From Lamellibrachia satsuma (Eukaryota; Annelida; Polychaeta; Sabellida; Siboglinidae): 64,000 bases of DNA. Below, in pieces: positions 1-15,200 of this stretch. A model generated the notes under the pieces. It worked only from the letters and a program-made list of their open reading frames with translations, ran no database searches and had not been told where the DNA came from. How positions within the stretch are numbered: the first letter of the stretch is position 1; each line of letters opens with the position of its first letter. The stretch lies in the NCBI GenBank assembly GCA_033239005.1, contig BSQZ01000026.1:2439001-2503000 (forward strand). Direction: 5' to 3'. A program made the translations under genes and the position numbers.

Positions 1-178
1 AACGTCACTGGCAATCTGAACTCTGCATTAGCAGTTAGGAAGGGTAGTGATTTAAAATATAAATAGTGTCAGTGGTATCCGCCAGGGGTTCATGAGTAGT
101 TATTGTATACAGAAACTGGCGATACAGGGATGGATATTCCGGCTGTGTCTAATTCTGCATCAAATGTCTCCTCTGCAG

Positions 179-3100
179 ATTGACAGCGTACTAGAGAGGT
201 ATCCGTCATTTCGTCTGGTGCTGGACTTTGTGCGAGAATCCAAATGGTGCAAGAACAGGTATTGTCTGTTATTTGGTGTGAAAGTGAATATTTATTTTAG
301 CTGTGGCTGCTTCATGTAAATTGTTTGTCAAGTAAATTTTCATGTTGCCACGTAAACAAGGTTTCTCCTGTGTGATCGCTGTAAGGAGGTAGTCTCCTAC
401 TGTGCTTCTAAACTTGCTCTTTCTTATGTCCACTCATATAAAACATATTTATTTCTCATCATGTAACTCAAAAGTCACATGGGTATGACAGACTGTATGA
501 ACACAGTAAACAATCTGTTTCCTACATGGTCATAGTAAATGAACACATATTGTTTTGAAACATTTCTTTGACAGCTTCGTTAGTAGTAATGACGTCTTGG
601 TCGGATGACATCATCATATACATGCAGAAGTTCATAATTCCCTTATCTCAGTTGATCGCTGCATTTACAAACTTCTGCACTTATACGATGATGTCATCTG
701 ACTAGGACATCATTAGTACTGTTGAAGTCATCTTGAGACGACAGCAAAAATGTCTACGGAGGTAAATAAACCTCGGATCAGATATGTAAATAGAAATGTT
801 TCAACATGAAAACAAACTATCCTGGGAAATGTTCAATATACGCACATGTAATCTTAACAATTCACTTGGTTGCTAGAAGCAAGCTATCACATATAGTACT
901 CAAAGTAAACATATTGTCTTATTTGTAACATGTTCAACACACTGGCAGTTTTGTTGGTGTGTTCTAGAGTTGAACGTCTACTGAAGGAGAGAGCCCAACA
1001 TGCCCAGTGTGTCACCAAAGTCTACTCATTCACCACCAAGTTCATTCAGATCATGGGAGACGACCACATCTTTCAGGTGACTTTAGTTCGCTTTCTATAG
1101 TTTCCCTGCTCGCATAGAAATCAGAAACGATTGTGTTTTCATCCAAATCAGTTTTGTGATAGAGGAATGTATAAGAAAAGTTGTCTTGGACTTTATTAAG
1201 TCATTCTGGTAAGTGACCATGAAAAACTGTGGATAAATATATTGCTTCAAAGTTTCTTAAAGCACTGGTATGACTGGTGTTGGCAGGTGTTATGATTTGT
1301 GATGACACTAAGATTGACACATTAATGACATGACTATCAATGGTACACATCATGGCTGGCTAAGCTGTACGCTGACATAGAATCTTAAGTTAGTAAAATA
1401 AATGACCTTGACCTTTGTAGGTACCGACGATGCTGTTTCTGCAGGAATTGTTACACCACCAGGATAAGTTTGGTCAGCACTATGCAGAGGGCATTGAAGG
1501 GTGTGGCCTCAAACTGGAGGCTGACGTCCGACAGTCCTACTACACACTTGTCAGACATCTGGTGGAGTGCCTCAGAACTACAAATCGACTGACATTGGAA
1601 AAGTAAGAGATGCATGGTTCTCGTGTTTGATAATGATTCATTAGTTGCAATTTATGGTTTGAATTTGGTGAATAGAAAGACTGCTAAAGTTCTAAGAGTA
1701 GAGTAGCTGTGATGCTGAAAGTTGACTTAACTTGAAGTGGTTCGTTGTGTTGAATATTTAGGGAAGTCACATTCAAGTGAGGGGTTGTTTATGTGTATAA
1801 ATGTTGTCTATTTAACAAGATTTTACACATTTTTAATAAGACTGCAACAAGCACCTGATAGCTCGTAAACAAGGAAGTCATTGGTTTATGAACAATCCAA
1901 ACTAATTTTATCTTGCATCCTGCCCCGTTAGATATATGTCAACTATAGTTTTAACCATATTTACAATGCTAACAATTATACAGTCGATGGGTAGTTGGTT
2001 CTAAATATTTATTGTGATCCACGAGAATGACCACTTTGTAATTCCAGTATCTCTCAAACATCATCATTGTCAATAGTGGTTGACTAACCAGATGTATTTG
2101 TTGTGTAGGGCGTTTGTGATGGGCTACGACTACGTCCAAGCCGCCACACTCCATCTACTGGACATTGCATGGCAGGTACGTCTACTGACCGGCAAGACAA
2201 CCTTGCTGTGTATTTTACAGAACAACTTGCAGTAGTGACCACCTTAATATCATCTGTCAACTACATTGAAATTTTTAATAGACCTTGTCTATAAAAGACC
2301 TGTTTGTAAAGAACACTTGTCCATTATGTACATGTGATAGGCAAAATGCATGTGGTAATGTTACGGTCTGTGCAAAAGTTTTGTTGTTATTGTTTTCATG
2401 TAGGGTTTAGCAGAATATTCTCAATAAATCGCTAGAAATAAGGCACACGTTGAGCCATGAGGAATTAAACTTGAAAATTGTTTCTTATGTATATCATATT
2501 GCCAGAACTATATATATATATATCCTCAATACTGCTGATATCGTAAAAATATATAATGCAGGAACCTTTCAATTGTTTTTATTATTATTTATCTGCAGTG
2601 TTTGTTCAGCAAATCAGTTTATTGTAATTGTTATTTTATGTTTATTTTCAGCCATTTGATTTCTCATTTCTGAACGAAGTGAAACTGCCTGAGTTTTACA
2701 TGAATCTGGCTAAAAGTAAGTATCCTTATGCAATGGAAAGCGTAACATTTCAAATAAGTTTACACAGTATAGACGTAAAAACTAATAGGCAGACTAGAAT
2801 TGAATGATGAACAGTATCATGGTTAAATGTTGTGATATTATAGTTAACATATTTTAACATACATTGAAGAAAGTAGCTTACGATAACACCTACTTTTGAT
2901 AAATAATCCCAGATTACCCTGACAGGTTATCCAGCATGATTGTCTCCTGTTAACTACAAGCTAATCAGGTTTGTTTGATCAAATAAATTACCGGTTAATC
3001 AGTTTATTTAATTTTATTATATAAAAATACCAGCCTTTCCTCAGCCCCTTGTTAAACACACTCAGTGATGGTAGGTACGTTATGTCGAGGTCGTAACCAT

Positions 3101-3298
3101 AGCAACTTGTTTGAGGTCGTATGTATGACTGCAGTGAGTGTGGCAACGCGGATGAAGATCCTGAGCTACCAGCCTGAGGCGGAAGAGTTGGCAGAGTACG
3201 CCCAGAACATGGCCTGGCTGGCCGTCTGCAAGAAGGGTTTCTATGAATGGTACAACAACAAACGCAAGGACAAGACTCTCACAGAGGATGGCAGGAAG
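179..3298 (+). CDS. ZZEF1: ZZEF1 exons before the ZZ fingers (6 exons)
   Basis: Exons: 179-258, 968-1076, 1445-1602, 2109-2175, 2652-2715, 3135-3298. The first visible exon begins in phase 0 after CTGCAG and reads IDSVLERYPSFRLVLDF. The second starts after the AG at 967 rather than 969, because the later choice gives an immediate stop. The segment is helical, leucine-rich and without an obvious catalytic motif; in the family it is the helical region leading to the ZZ fingers. The exon at 3135-3298 ends in a lysine-rich stretch (NNKRKDKTLTEDGRK). Introns are ordinary apart from a hairpin repeat at 571-732 and a LINE tail just after the last exon. Confidence 0.85.
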
Positions 3299-6200
3299 GT
3301 GCGTCTCTGTCCAACTGTGTGGATTGGTTTGTTGCTTAGTCAAGCAGAGTTACAGATTAACCTTCATACTGCAGTAGATTTAACAAGGTATATTAATTTA
3401 GTATTATTAACAAGATTGTCATCTAAAACAGCAAGCTCCAGATGGCATGTGGACAAGAAAGCATTGACTTATAGTAGAGTCCAACAATTTTTCATCTGTG
3501 TCACCTGCTCTTGTTAGATATCTGTCAATTCTGTTTTGTTGACACTGTTGCACAATTAGTAGATCATATAGTCCAGTTATTTATTGTCTGCAATAGCTTT
3601 AGCTGTAGCTTTCATATGCTGGTTTGCAGAGCTTTTGTCACCCACACAGTGCAGATAGCATCAACATGTGATGGTGTGAGTGTTTTTTAGTGATCTATAT
3701 CAAACTGATGTCATGTGATCACCATCAAGGTCACATGACATTGGTATCCCTCGTATATAAATGTTGACGAAGATCTTTCTTTTAAATGCTCTCCTCTGAA
3801 AGAAATACTCATTTTGGGCATGGATGTATGCACCTATGAATTGTTATACCTGGAGTATGTAATCTGCTAGCTGCGGAAGTTTCTGACAATATGGTTCACT
3901 GACATATTCTTATAATATGTGGGATAGCTTTGCTTTATGCCCACCACTTAAGCAGTTGCCCATTGGCATCAGCCAAAGACCAAGGAACTGACAGCTCAAT
4001 GCTAAAGACATCAGTCAGGTTGACGTGGTGAGTTTGGGCTGCTATAAGCAAACTGCCAAACTAATCCCAGCTTGCTTTTGTGGCAACTGACTTCCTAATT
4101 TGTCACCCATTGAGACCACCTTCATTGATGACGCAAATGTTGTGATGTAGAGGTAATGTGACATTGACATGTTGTTGGCAGGACATTCAGATGTTCCTGG
4201 CACGTTTTTGTGACTTGCTAGACGTTGAGATCAACTGTGATGGTTGCGGCGTCACGCTGCCGGGCCACCGGTACCGGTGTCTCCAGTGCTGTGACATGGA
4301 CCTCTGTGCCAACTGTTATGCTGGTTAGTGATCTTGCATTTACTGCTATGCCAGTTGGTGTATTTGTTTCTTATATTTACTGCTGTGCCAGTTGGTGTAT
4401 CTATTTGTTGTATATAGTGATATTATCAGTTGGTGTATTTATTTCTTGTATTTACTGCTATGCCAGTCAATGTATTTATTTCTCATATTTACTGCTGTGT
4501 CAGTGAGTGATCTCATATTTACTGCTATGCCAGTGAACAGTCTTGTATTTACTGCTGTGCCAGTTGGTGTATCTATTTCTTGTATTTACTGCTATGCCAG
4601 TTGGTGTATCTATTTCTTGTATTTACTGCTATGCCAGTTGGTGTATCTATTTCTTGTATTTACTGCTGTGCCAGTTGGTGTATCTATTTCTTGTATTTAC
4701 TGCTATGCCAGTTGGTGAAACTATTTCTTGTATTTACTGCTATGCTAGTTGTTGTATCTATTTCTTGTATTTTTGCAGGAGGTGTGAAGCCGGTTGGCAA
4801 ACATACAGACGACCATGACATTGTTCATCTCATGTGAGTGATACTCTGCGTGTTTAACATAAACTGTTGTGTGGCAAGGGATTATTGGTCTTCTTCTTTC
4901 ATATGGATATAAGTATCAGCATATTCTCCAGATCTAATCAGTTATATATTTTTATATTGGGTTTAACATTACTAAATAACTTATTGCATTAATGTGATGG
5001 ATTAAGTAATTTTGAGTTGTTAATTGTCTTAATAGAGGCAGAGTTACAAATTTAGAAAACATCTTTGATCTTTGGTATTTTGATCGTCTTATGACCTTAT
5101 TCATATAGACAGCTTGCACCAAGTGAACCCAACGCCAGAAGTATCAAACAAACAAGCATATTTCTTGCCAGTTTCATCATGCTTACCTTTCAATGACGTA
5201 ACCTTTGCCACGTTGCAGGTACAAATGTGACGAGTGTCAGGCGTTCATCGTTGGCACTCGCATCCACTGCACTGTATGCGAGGACTTTGACCTATGTCTG
5301 GGGTGTCAGAAAGCAGGGCGTTACCCTGTGTGGTAGGTTCCTGCTTAGACCCTATTTCATGTGCAGTTGTTCTCAGTGTTGCCACTTTAGAGAGGTGGCT
5401 AAGATTGTTTAATATGTGTATGGTTATTTAATCCATTAAAACTCTTATTTTTGAAATTGGTAACTTTACATTTTACGTGGATTCAACATCCAATCAGTCA
5501 TAATGTATTAATGAAAACACAGACACGTGCATGACAGTTGCTATGGAAATCAACAACAAAATATATACAGATTGAAAGTAATGAATATTCAAAATTTTAA
5601 AGTTTAATAAGTACCAACTTCTTGGAGTAGTAGAATATTTACAAATGTTAGAATATCACTCTGAATCACTGTGACTAGTCTGCATTATTTACCAAGTCAG
5701 CAGCTCTTATAAAAGAGCCAAAGGCAAAGCTGACCATGTTACTGAAACAGCAGTGAAGGCAAGTTGTTCGGTGCCATGTCATGACATGTCATTATTTCAT
5801 GGTGTCAACATGCACAATGACAGTATCCATAAATGCAAAATCTGGGTTCCCAATACACTAGTGTTGTCAGAATGCATCAAGTAATCAAAGATCATTGAAG
5901 CCATTGTGGTTTTTGGAGTCACTTGTGTGCTAATGTTTTCAGTAAAAATTTCCCGTGGAGATATCAGAACAGTCTTCTTTAGGGTAGTGAAATATTGCAT
6001 CTAACCCTCTAATTTTGCTGTTTTAGTCACACCAGTGAACACAGTGTCATCAAGCATCCCTTGGTCAGATGTAAGTTACTGAACCTGCAGTTAGATTCTA
6101 AACAAGTTGTGTTTTATTTGCATTTTCAAAATTACATTTTATATAACTACAATGTTTGAATATATTATATTGTAAGTTGTCATTATATTTGATGTAGTTA

Positions 6201-9200
6201 TAACATAGTTGTATTTGATTTGTATTCTAGTGTGATGCATGAACATTATCATCACAGCAGTATTAGAGCTTAAGTGTAATCTTAAGGTGTTAATCATATG
6301 AACGATATTGTCATAGTATTATCGGTATTATTTGTCTTATTTTCTGGTGTACTACATATGAACACCGTTGTCATAGCAATACTACTGCAGTGGACTAGTG
6401 GACGCCCAAAGAGAGATAACTTACCAACATAAAAGAAACATTCGCTGTGCCCATCCATCTAATACAGCCACCCATCTTTAGACCTGGCTGCACTGCAAGC
6501 ATGCCTTCCCCTCCAATGCTTGTCTAGCCTCACACACCCGAAACAGACATCCCACAGTAACCCACTTGTCTTCGTCAACTCTGACAGCCGGCCGGTGATA
6601 ACTATAGCAGTCTTATATTCTAATATAGTGCCTGTGAACAAAATTATCTTGGCCGTAATGTTGCTGATGTTTATCCTATGTGTGTGAAAATTTTGGCCGT
6701 AAGATTATGCTTGGTGCTATCTTCCACATTGCAGTGCGTATGAACAAGCAGCCTGACTCGTCCCTACAGTCCAACATCCACAATCACGTTTGGCTACTCT
6801 TCACGTCTGTCTCCCTCTCGATGGCCAGTCTCCTCGCCGGCAAACACAGTCCTTTGCTGGCTGACGCTGACTACGTGAAGGCAGCGACAGAACTGCACAA
6901 TAACGCCATCACACTGGTCCAGAAGTGTCTCGTAGGAGTGACAGTCACAGATGACATAGGTGAGTGGTGTCAGTTGAGGTGTCATCAGTGTTGCATGTCT
7001 GTCAACTCACAGGCATACGCCCTGAGACTCATGGTTTTGCATTAAATGTCAGTCTCATGGCAAAGGTCTGAAATCTCACACATATTTTTATTATCCTTAA
7101 CAATGGAAATAAGGAAACAATGTCCCCTTTTTTAGAAAATGAGACGTGTCTATTTGTGTGTGTTTCAAGCGAAGGTTCATTTTACCGCCTTTTACCGAAT
7201 AACATATAAAACTCAGTAAGTGATTGGTCAGCAGCTGAGCATCAACCGATAAGATTTACTGTTGGAAAGCAGTGTAAGTCTTAGGTCCATGTGCTGGTTA
7301 CTTTACGGTCTCTGGAAAACTTTCTCATGCCTAGGAACCCTCCAGGGGTAGACAGCTGTGGTGTTGTCATTATCATTGTGGGGATGTCAGTATGTTGTGT
7401 GAATCTTACATCAGAGGTTGTGAATGTAGCCTGGTTTCAAGAGACTGGTTCTGGTGCCAAATAAAGTAGGATGCTACAAAATAGCAACCTTTTGTCAAAC
7501 TTAAGATGCTATTCAGATTAATTTTAGTATTACAGCCTCTATTTGTTTTATATGTTTGTATGTATAGAGAAAGTTAGTGGGAGGGAGTGGGTGGGAGTGG
7601 GAGGGAATGGGTGGGAGTGGGAGGGAATGGGTGGGAGTGGATGGGAGTGGGAGGGAGTGGGTGTGGGAGGGAGTGGGTTGGAGTGGGAGGGAGTGGGAGG
7701 GAGTGGGTGGGAGTGGGAGGGAGTGGGTGGGAGTGGGTGGGAGGGAGTGGGAGGGAGTGGGTGGGAGGGAGTGGGTGGGAGTGGGAGGGAGTGGGTGGGA
7801 GTGGGAGAGGAGTGGAGAATTAGAGTGGGGATGAGGGGAGTGAAGATTGTTGGTGGAGACAGCAGCGAAAGGGGATCGTTGACAAAGAAGAAGAGGGAAA
7901 AAAATTTATGATTGGTGCCGGTCTCACCCCGGACTTCAGGGATAAAGAGGAGAGTGACATGTATAAACATAATTGTTGTAGGAATACTATAGCCTACTAT
8001 GAGTAAGAAAATCAATTTAAAGTCATAAACAATAATTAAGGTAGCTGGGGGGGCTATTATATGCTTGTCTTGAATTGATTAGTTTTAGTAGAAGTTTTTA
8101 AGATAAATTAACAATTTCTTCACAGATTGTAGTTGAAATACTATATAATTTATCAGATTAAACAAATTTGGAGTTTTTCATTTATTTGGTTATGTTACAA
8201 GGTTTTTAAAAAATTTTGTAAATGTGGAAAAATAGGCATTAAAAATTAAGTTTAATCATTTTGAAAAAATCCCCAAAGAAATAAATGACATACATATAAG
8301 TATGACAGTGTAACTGGTAACTTTACTGCAGATTTTGGTTAACATAAACCAACTATGTTTGCTACACCACCGTGAATGAATTAAGCAAAAGTTGAATGAC
8401 AGCCTACAGTGGTAGTGTGTTTTTGACACAAACCCTTCACCAATCGTAATTTACTGCCATATTATGTTGCTTGCGTGTAAGACACGTTCATACGCAAAAT
8501 TGCAACGTCATGAGTGTTGTAGTTTTTCCTCAAACAATATTCGAAACATCATTTCCTGGTTATTAATGAAAACACAATCTCAACAAATACTTGCTTTTGA
8601 GTTGAAATTTATGGTTTTTCACTGGCGTTTTATGTATTGTTGACAATACATAGTGGCCATTTGCAATATTGACATGTCCCCTTAATTTGCCATCACAAAA
8701 GCCCTTGGATCTGTACTTGTAACGTGTTGTCATCTACAGTATCAGATTATGCCAGCCATCTAACAAACACGTGGCAGAGTGTGTTTACAGTAATTATGAT
8801 TGGCCTGTTATCTGGCGGGGTCACCAGGTCACATATGTGTTGGCATTTCCATTAGTGTCAAAGGCACGATAAACTACATTTAATGCTGATATTTGCTGGT
8901 TTAAGTACATGATTTAGTTAGGTAGATATAATATTGATGTGTACATTACAGTAACCAGATGATGTGTTCTTCTTTCACGGCAAACAAATATAACACCATA
9001 GCGCATGCAGACGTTACTATGGAAACAGTGTTGCTTTTCTGGGAACTCAAGGGGATTTCCAAAAGGACTGCATTTTTAATGGATGGATTAGCAAAATATG
9101 TTAGTGCCGGGTGATTTTTTGTGGTATCAACATTTAGTTCAGTATATCCTAGCATGTTATGAAGAAGAAGAAAAAAATCAACCACCTTAAGACAATGTTA

Positions 9201-12200
9201 AATAATCCTACAACATTTGAGGTGATTTTTCATAACTGATCTTTCACATTTATAGAAGCACGAATAAACATATGTGTGCATGGTGGCATGGGGGCATGCC
9301 TCTGAAATTAATTGTCGGCAAACCTCAACAGTACATACTGTCAAAATAGAGTAACTGTTTCATTGCCTTCAGATGACGCCAACCTGCCCGAGACTCTGCA
9401 GACAATGCAGGATGAGGCATTTGCGGTCCACTCGCAGGAGAGGTTCATGGGATTGCTGGGCGCCATGATTCCCACAGAACACAAGGTGACGACGGCCATG
9501 TTTGAAACTTACTACCTTTGAAATTGCCGCCCGACCCACGTCTCGCTTGAGCGTGTAAATCACATGCTCACCCATTAGTGTGACCTACAAATATGTAATG
9601 TGGCCACATGTTTTTTTACATGTACATATTTGTAGATAATCTTGTTAACTTGTGGTCCCATCATAAAAATTATTGTAGTCGATAGCAACACATTAAAATA
9701 TGCTGCTCTATGATCTACGTGATTTGTTTTACCTGTAAACTATCACCTGTTGAAACATAACTCTGTTATGTGGAAATTATTGCCATTTTAGACAACTTAG
9801 AGCTCCACAGTTGCATTTACTGGTCAGTAACTTGTTTTTAGTATTATGGCTTTTACAGACATAATGCCTGATTTGTTAAAATGCCATGTATCTTTGTATT
9901 GCTGTGTTGTGAATTTCATATGTGTATTTCCCTTGTAGACACCATTAGCAGACGATGTTAGTAGCATCTTCACTTCGGAAGAATTCCTTCAGCTTCTCTT
10001 CTCCATTGCACGGTGAGATTCAAGTAACACGTTCTTTGTTTGAAACGGGCAGTAAAGGCTCTCGAATAGTGAATATTGTCACAGATTAGAAGCAGTGACA
10101 CAACAGTTGCCATGATGGTGTGGTCTCCAGGACATTAGTAGCTTACACTGATCAGCATCTTCTAACTAATTAACTGCATCTTCTGTAGAGGAAAGAGCGG
10201 CCATGAAATGAACACTCAGCATCTTGCGATGGGTCTCATTGGAAAGTTACTGCAGAGGACAGCCACAAGTTGTAAGGTAAGGCTGGTAAGGAAATCACTA
10301 GAGTTGACAGCCACCAATCCTAAGTCCACACTCAATTTAAAAACACACCTTTGCACTGTACAAACTATGATATATTTATTCACATGCCATTTGACAAATG
10401 CAGGCCACAAGCTGTAATACAAAAAAACCCTGTTTAAAATGTACAAAACTGCAAAGAATGTTTCCCATGCCTGTAATACTGTCACATTGAAGAAACTCCA
10501 TAAGACTTATGGGTAAACTATAAGAGTTGGCACGTATGCTTTTTAATACGTGCATCATTGTTTATTACCGTGCTGTTGAATACCACCTATAAAACAAAGT
10601 ATGCCAACCGTTTCTATGAGACGAGTTAGAGGTGACGTGTTCCAGATTGTGGATGCTGCGCTGGGAGGCAGCAGTGAGGAGGAGGCCGAGGAGGAGGAGG
10701 AGGAGTCAAAACCCGATGGCCACAAGACAGCCGAGTTCCTCTTCTCATTCGGAGCCACGTGCTTGGAGAGGTACTTTTTCCCTCACTGCTGTCTTCAGCT
10801 CTGCTCTCTCCAGTCACGCAGCTTCCTTTAGAAAGTTGATAAATGCTGGTTCATCGTGGCTTGCTCTTGCATTCGCAGGTTGTTACAGGATGGTCTTGAT
10901 GCCATTTCATCATTGCATCTGTGGCAGTGCCCACCAAATCCCAGCCTCCGTACCCGCATCCTGTCTGTGACTTCACTTATTCCACTTTAGAGCTCTACTT
11001 TATCATATATTGCTGCCAGTGAATTTTTAAAGTAGTTCATATCTTCTGTAACATACATCGAGTTGTTTTTGGGTGTTTTTCTTTTTGTCGATGGTTCTGT
11101 TTGGTTTAAGATACCACCAGTGATTGGAATAAAGCAGTGCAATATAGGTAGACATTTTGATTATGGTTTAACCAACAATTTTAACCAATTTGGTTAAATT
11201 GTTGTGAAGCCAGCCAGGATGAGTGGTGAAGAGCGGAGAAGTTTTATACTGTCACATCATTGATGGTAGTCCTGCAAAATGTTATGGTGAAATCTAATGT
11301 CTGTGATGGATATTTTCATCGTTATATACTGCTGTGCACGATAAGTGAATAGCTTCCTTGCACACCTGCCTCCTGTAGGTTGTGCATGGCTTTTAATGGC
11401 AGTCTTGTTAAATCTTTTATGGTACAACTTCTGTAAAATTGCCTTGTGACGTAGATAAAGTGGCCTAATCAAAGGGGTGGCTGAGTTTTTTTAACAAGAT
11501 TTAACAAGATTGCCATTCCAAACAACAAGTTCCAGGTGGCAAGTGGACAAGGAAGCCATTGGCTTATCGAGAGTCCAACAATTTTCTCATCTATGTGTAG
11601 CCCGCCCTTATCAAATATCTGTCAACTCTATTTTTAAACATATTCACACTACTAGCATTAACACGTTCATTTGGCAGTTTGTTCCATTCATTTATCACCG
11701 TCTGTGAGAAAGAGTACTTTCTCATGTCCAACCTACACTGCTCCTTAACTAATGCTGCTTTGTGTCCTCTTGTTCTACTGCCTTCTTTGAGTTTGAAGAA
11801 CATATTCCTGTCAACATCCTCATAACCGTTCACTATTTTAAACACTTGTATTTGGTCTCCTCTTAGTCTCCTGGTCTCTAGTGTTGTCAAACCATATTGT
11901 AATAAGCGACTTTCGTAACTAAGGTCTCTCAATTCTGGAATCATTTTAGTTGCTATTTGTTGTATTCTTTCTAGCTTGTCTATGTCCTTTTTACGATACG
12001 GCCTCCATGCTTGAATACAATATTCCAAATGTGGTCTAACTATTGCTTTGTACAGGGGTACAATTAGCTGTTTCTCCTTAAACGTGATAGTTCTCCTAAT
12101 TAGCCCTAGAACTTGATTTCCTTTCGAAGCAGCAATCCGACATTGCTCTGAAACTTTCATGTCGGCACTAAATGTTACACCTGAGTCCTTTTCTTGTATG

Positions 12201-15200
12201 CTTCTACCTAGTACAGCATCCCCCATTTTATATTCTTTGTCCATTTTTCCATGTCCTATGTGTATGCATTTACACTTCCCAAAATTGAATAACATTTGCC
12301 ATTTTTCTGACCATTTAACTAATTTATCTAGATCATCCTGTAAACTTTGTTTATCTGTAACATTAGTAACCTTTCTGAATACTTTTGTGTCATCTGCAAA
12401 TTTGAGTACTTTGCTAGATATGTCATCTTCCAAATCATTTATATATATTAAAAACAGTATAAGGCCTAATACTGAGTTACAGAGGCTGGTCAGATGTGCA
12501 GATCTGTGAAAAACTCTGATACAATGGCCATTTTCAAGAGGTGGCCGTTTTGAGGGGTTCTACTGTATTTATTATTGCAGTGCATTGTCATGTCTGTTGA
12601 CAGGAGTGGGCTAGAGTGGGCAAACTCCATGGCGGGCATCCTGCAGCAGCTCTTTAGTTCTGTGGCGTGGAGAGACATCCTGTTGGACCATCTCTCACAG
12701 AGCATCAGCAATCTAAAGGAGGTCAGTCATCACCAGTGTCACTCTGAGATGTACCTTAAACGGTTGACAGAGATGTACCCTAAACAGTTGCTTTCCTTTG
12801 TGTCTTATATTTACTGTAATGAATTGTTTGATTGATAAGGAGCTCACTGGGACATAATGCATTCTCCCTCTCCCTCCCACGCTCTCTCCCTCTTTCCCAC
12901 TGTCCCCCTCTCCTACTCTATCTCCCTCTCTCTCTCCTGCTTTCCATCCCTCCCACCCTCACTCTCTCTCTATACATTTTCTCTCCCCCTCATTCCCTCC
13001 CTTCTTCCCTCCCTGTTCTCTCTCCATCAATCTCCCGCTCTCTCCTGGATAGGTTCATCCCTCTATACAGACTATGTTCACACCATGTTTTTGGTGGATT
13101 ACTGTACTCAGTCAGTTATTTGTAGTTATATTTTTACTCAAATGTTGTATATAAAATAACCAAGTGTGTGTTTACTTCTGTCTGTCAGAGCCAGGACCTG
13201 CCATCAATATTTGCCCTGTTTGTTGTGGCAGGGTTCCCAGAGGTACGTAGCTGTTTTGTATGTGTGCTTGTTTACATACTGGCAATCACAGATGAGTCAC
13301 TGTTGATTTATTTATTTAGCTAATAAACTAGCAGGTATTAAAGATAAAATACTGGCAAACAGTTACAGTAATAGTGAAAGAAATGGACTGTTATCCATTT
13401 TTCAGAAATAACATTAGATAACCAACAGAACAGAACAGAATTAGTTTTATTTGATCCAATAAATCATGTATAAGCAATTAATATAGTAATATGACAATGA
13501 TAGTGGATCTGGAAGATTCCTAACAAAGGTTAGCTAACTGTAGTAGGAAGGAAATGGTTAGTCCTTGAATGGATAGATGATCCGGTTTCTTGGTTATTCA
13601 TATTAATCATAATTACCTCTCAAGAAACTTGCAGTTTGTTTTGAATATTTCGACTGCATCTCGCAGTCTTCTTCAGCAGACTGAAATTACGGATGGTTAG
13701 TGTTAAAGAAAAATATAGTAAATGTGTATATATTAAACATTACACAGTAATAAATTTACCTGTTAAAATCAGTCATAACATGTTGACTTGATCACCAAAT
13801 CTAATAAATTAAATGTCATCTATTCTGCCCATCTGAAGCTCTGCCAATAGTGAATGTCATGCCTATTGTGCCTATCGCAGGTGCTGTCGATCGGCTGTCA
13901 TGTGCAGTACACCAAGGGGGGCACCGATATGAAGCATGGTGTTGTACTGAAACACTTCCCTGACAAGAACCAGACGCTTCTTGTTGACAAGAAGAGTCGT
14001 AGGCGCCGATGTCTCTGGCTGGTAGGCAAACTAGAATCTGTGGCATAAGAGATTACTCACTCACTGTTAGTTTTAGGTGTTCTTTTGTGTGATTTTGTAG
14101 GGATTAATGAATTGTTAGTGAAGTCAGTATCCTTGTATCTGAAGTAGGAATAAAGTTACAGAGTGATCCATGTATCCAAAGTAGGACTAAACTTACAGAG
14201 TGATCCATGTATCTGAAGTAGGAATAAAGTTACAGAGTGATCCATGTATCTGCAGTGGGATTAAACTTACAGAGTGATCCATGTATCCGAAGTAGGAATA
14301 AACTTACAGAGTGATCTGTGTATCTGCAGTAGGAATAAACTTACAGAGTGATCTGTGTATCTGCAGTAGGAATAACCTTACAGAGTGATCCATGTATCTG
14401 CAGTGGGATTAAACTTACAGAGTGATCCATGTATCCGAAGTAGGAATATACTTACAGAGTGATCTGTGTATCTGCAGTAGGAATAAACTTACAGAGTGAT
14501 CTGTGTATCTGCAGTAGGAATAAACTTACAGAGTGATCTGTGTATCTGCAGTAGGAATAACCTTACACAGTGATCCACGTATCTGCAGTGGGATTAAACT
14601 TACAGAGTGATCCATGTATCCAAAGTAGGAATAAACTTACAGAGTGATCTGTGTATCTGCAGTAGGAATAACCTTACAGAGTGATCCATGTATCTGCAGT
14701 GGGATTAAACTTACAGAGTGATCCATGTATCCGAAGTAGGAATAAACTTACAGAGTGATCTGTGTATCTGAAGTAGGAATAAACTTACAGAGTGATCTGT
14801 GTATCTGTAGTAGGAATAACCTTACAGAGTGATCCATGTATCAGCAGTGGGATTAAACTTACAGAGTGATCCATGTATCTGAAGTAGGAATAAAGTTACA
14901 GAGTGATCCATGTATCCGAAGTAGGAATAAATTTACAGAGTGATCTGTGTATCTGCAGTAGGAATAAACTTACAGAGTGATCTGTGTATCTGCAGTAGGA
15001 ATAACCTTACAGAGTGATCCATGTATCTGCAGTGGGATTAAACTTACAGAGTGATCCATGTATCCGAAGTAGGAATAAAGTTACAGAGTGATCCGTGTAT
15101 CTGCAGTAGCAATAAACTTACAGAGTGATCTGCAGTAGGAATAACCTTACATAGTGATCCATGTATCTGCAGTGGGATTAAACTTACAGAGTGATCCATG

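Noticed and set aside
1..60. GGCAATCTGAACTCTGCATT resembles the kinesin LAMGNVNSALG segment at 48 kb
   Set aside because: The reading stops within about 15 codons, has no splice sites and no further kinesin motif; a chance match.
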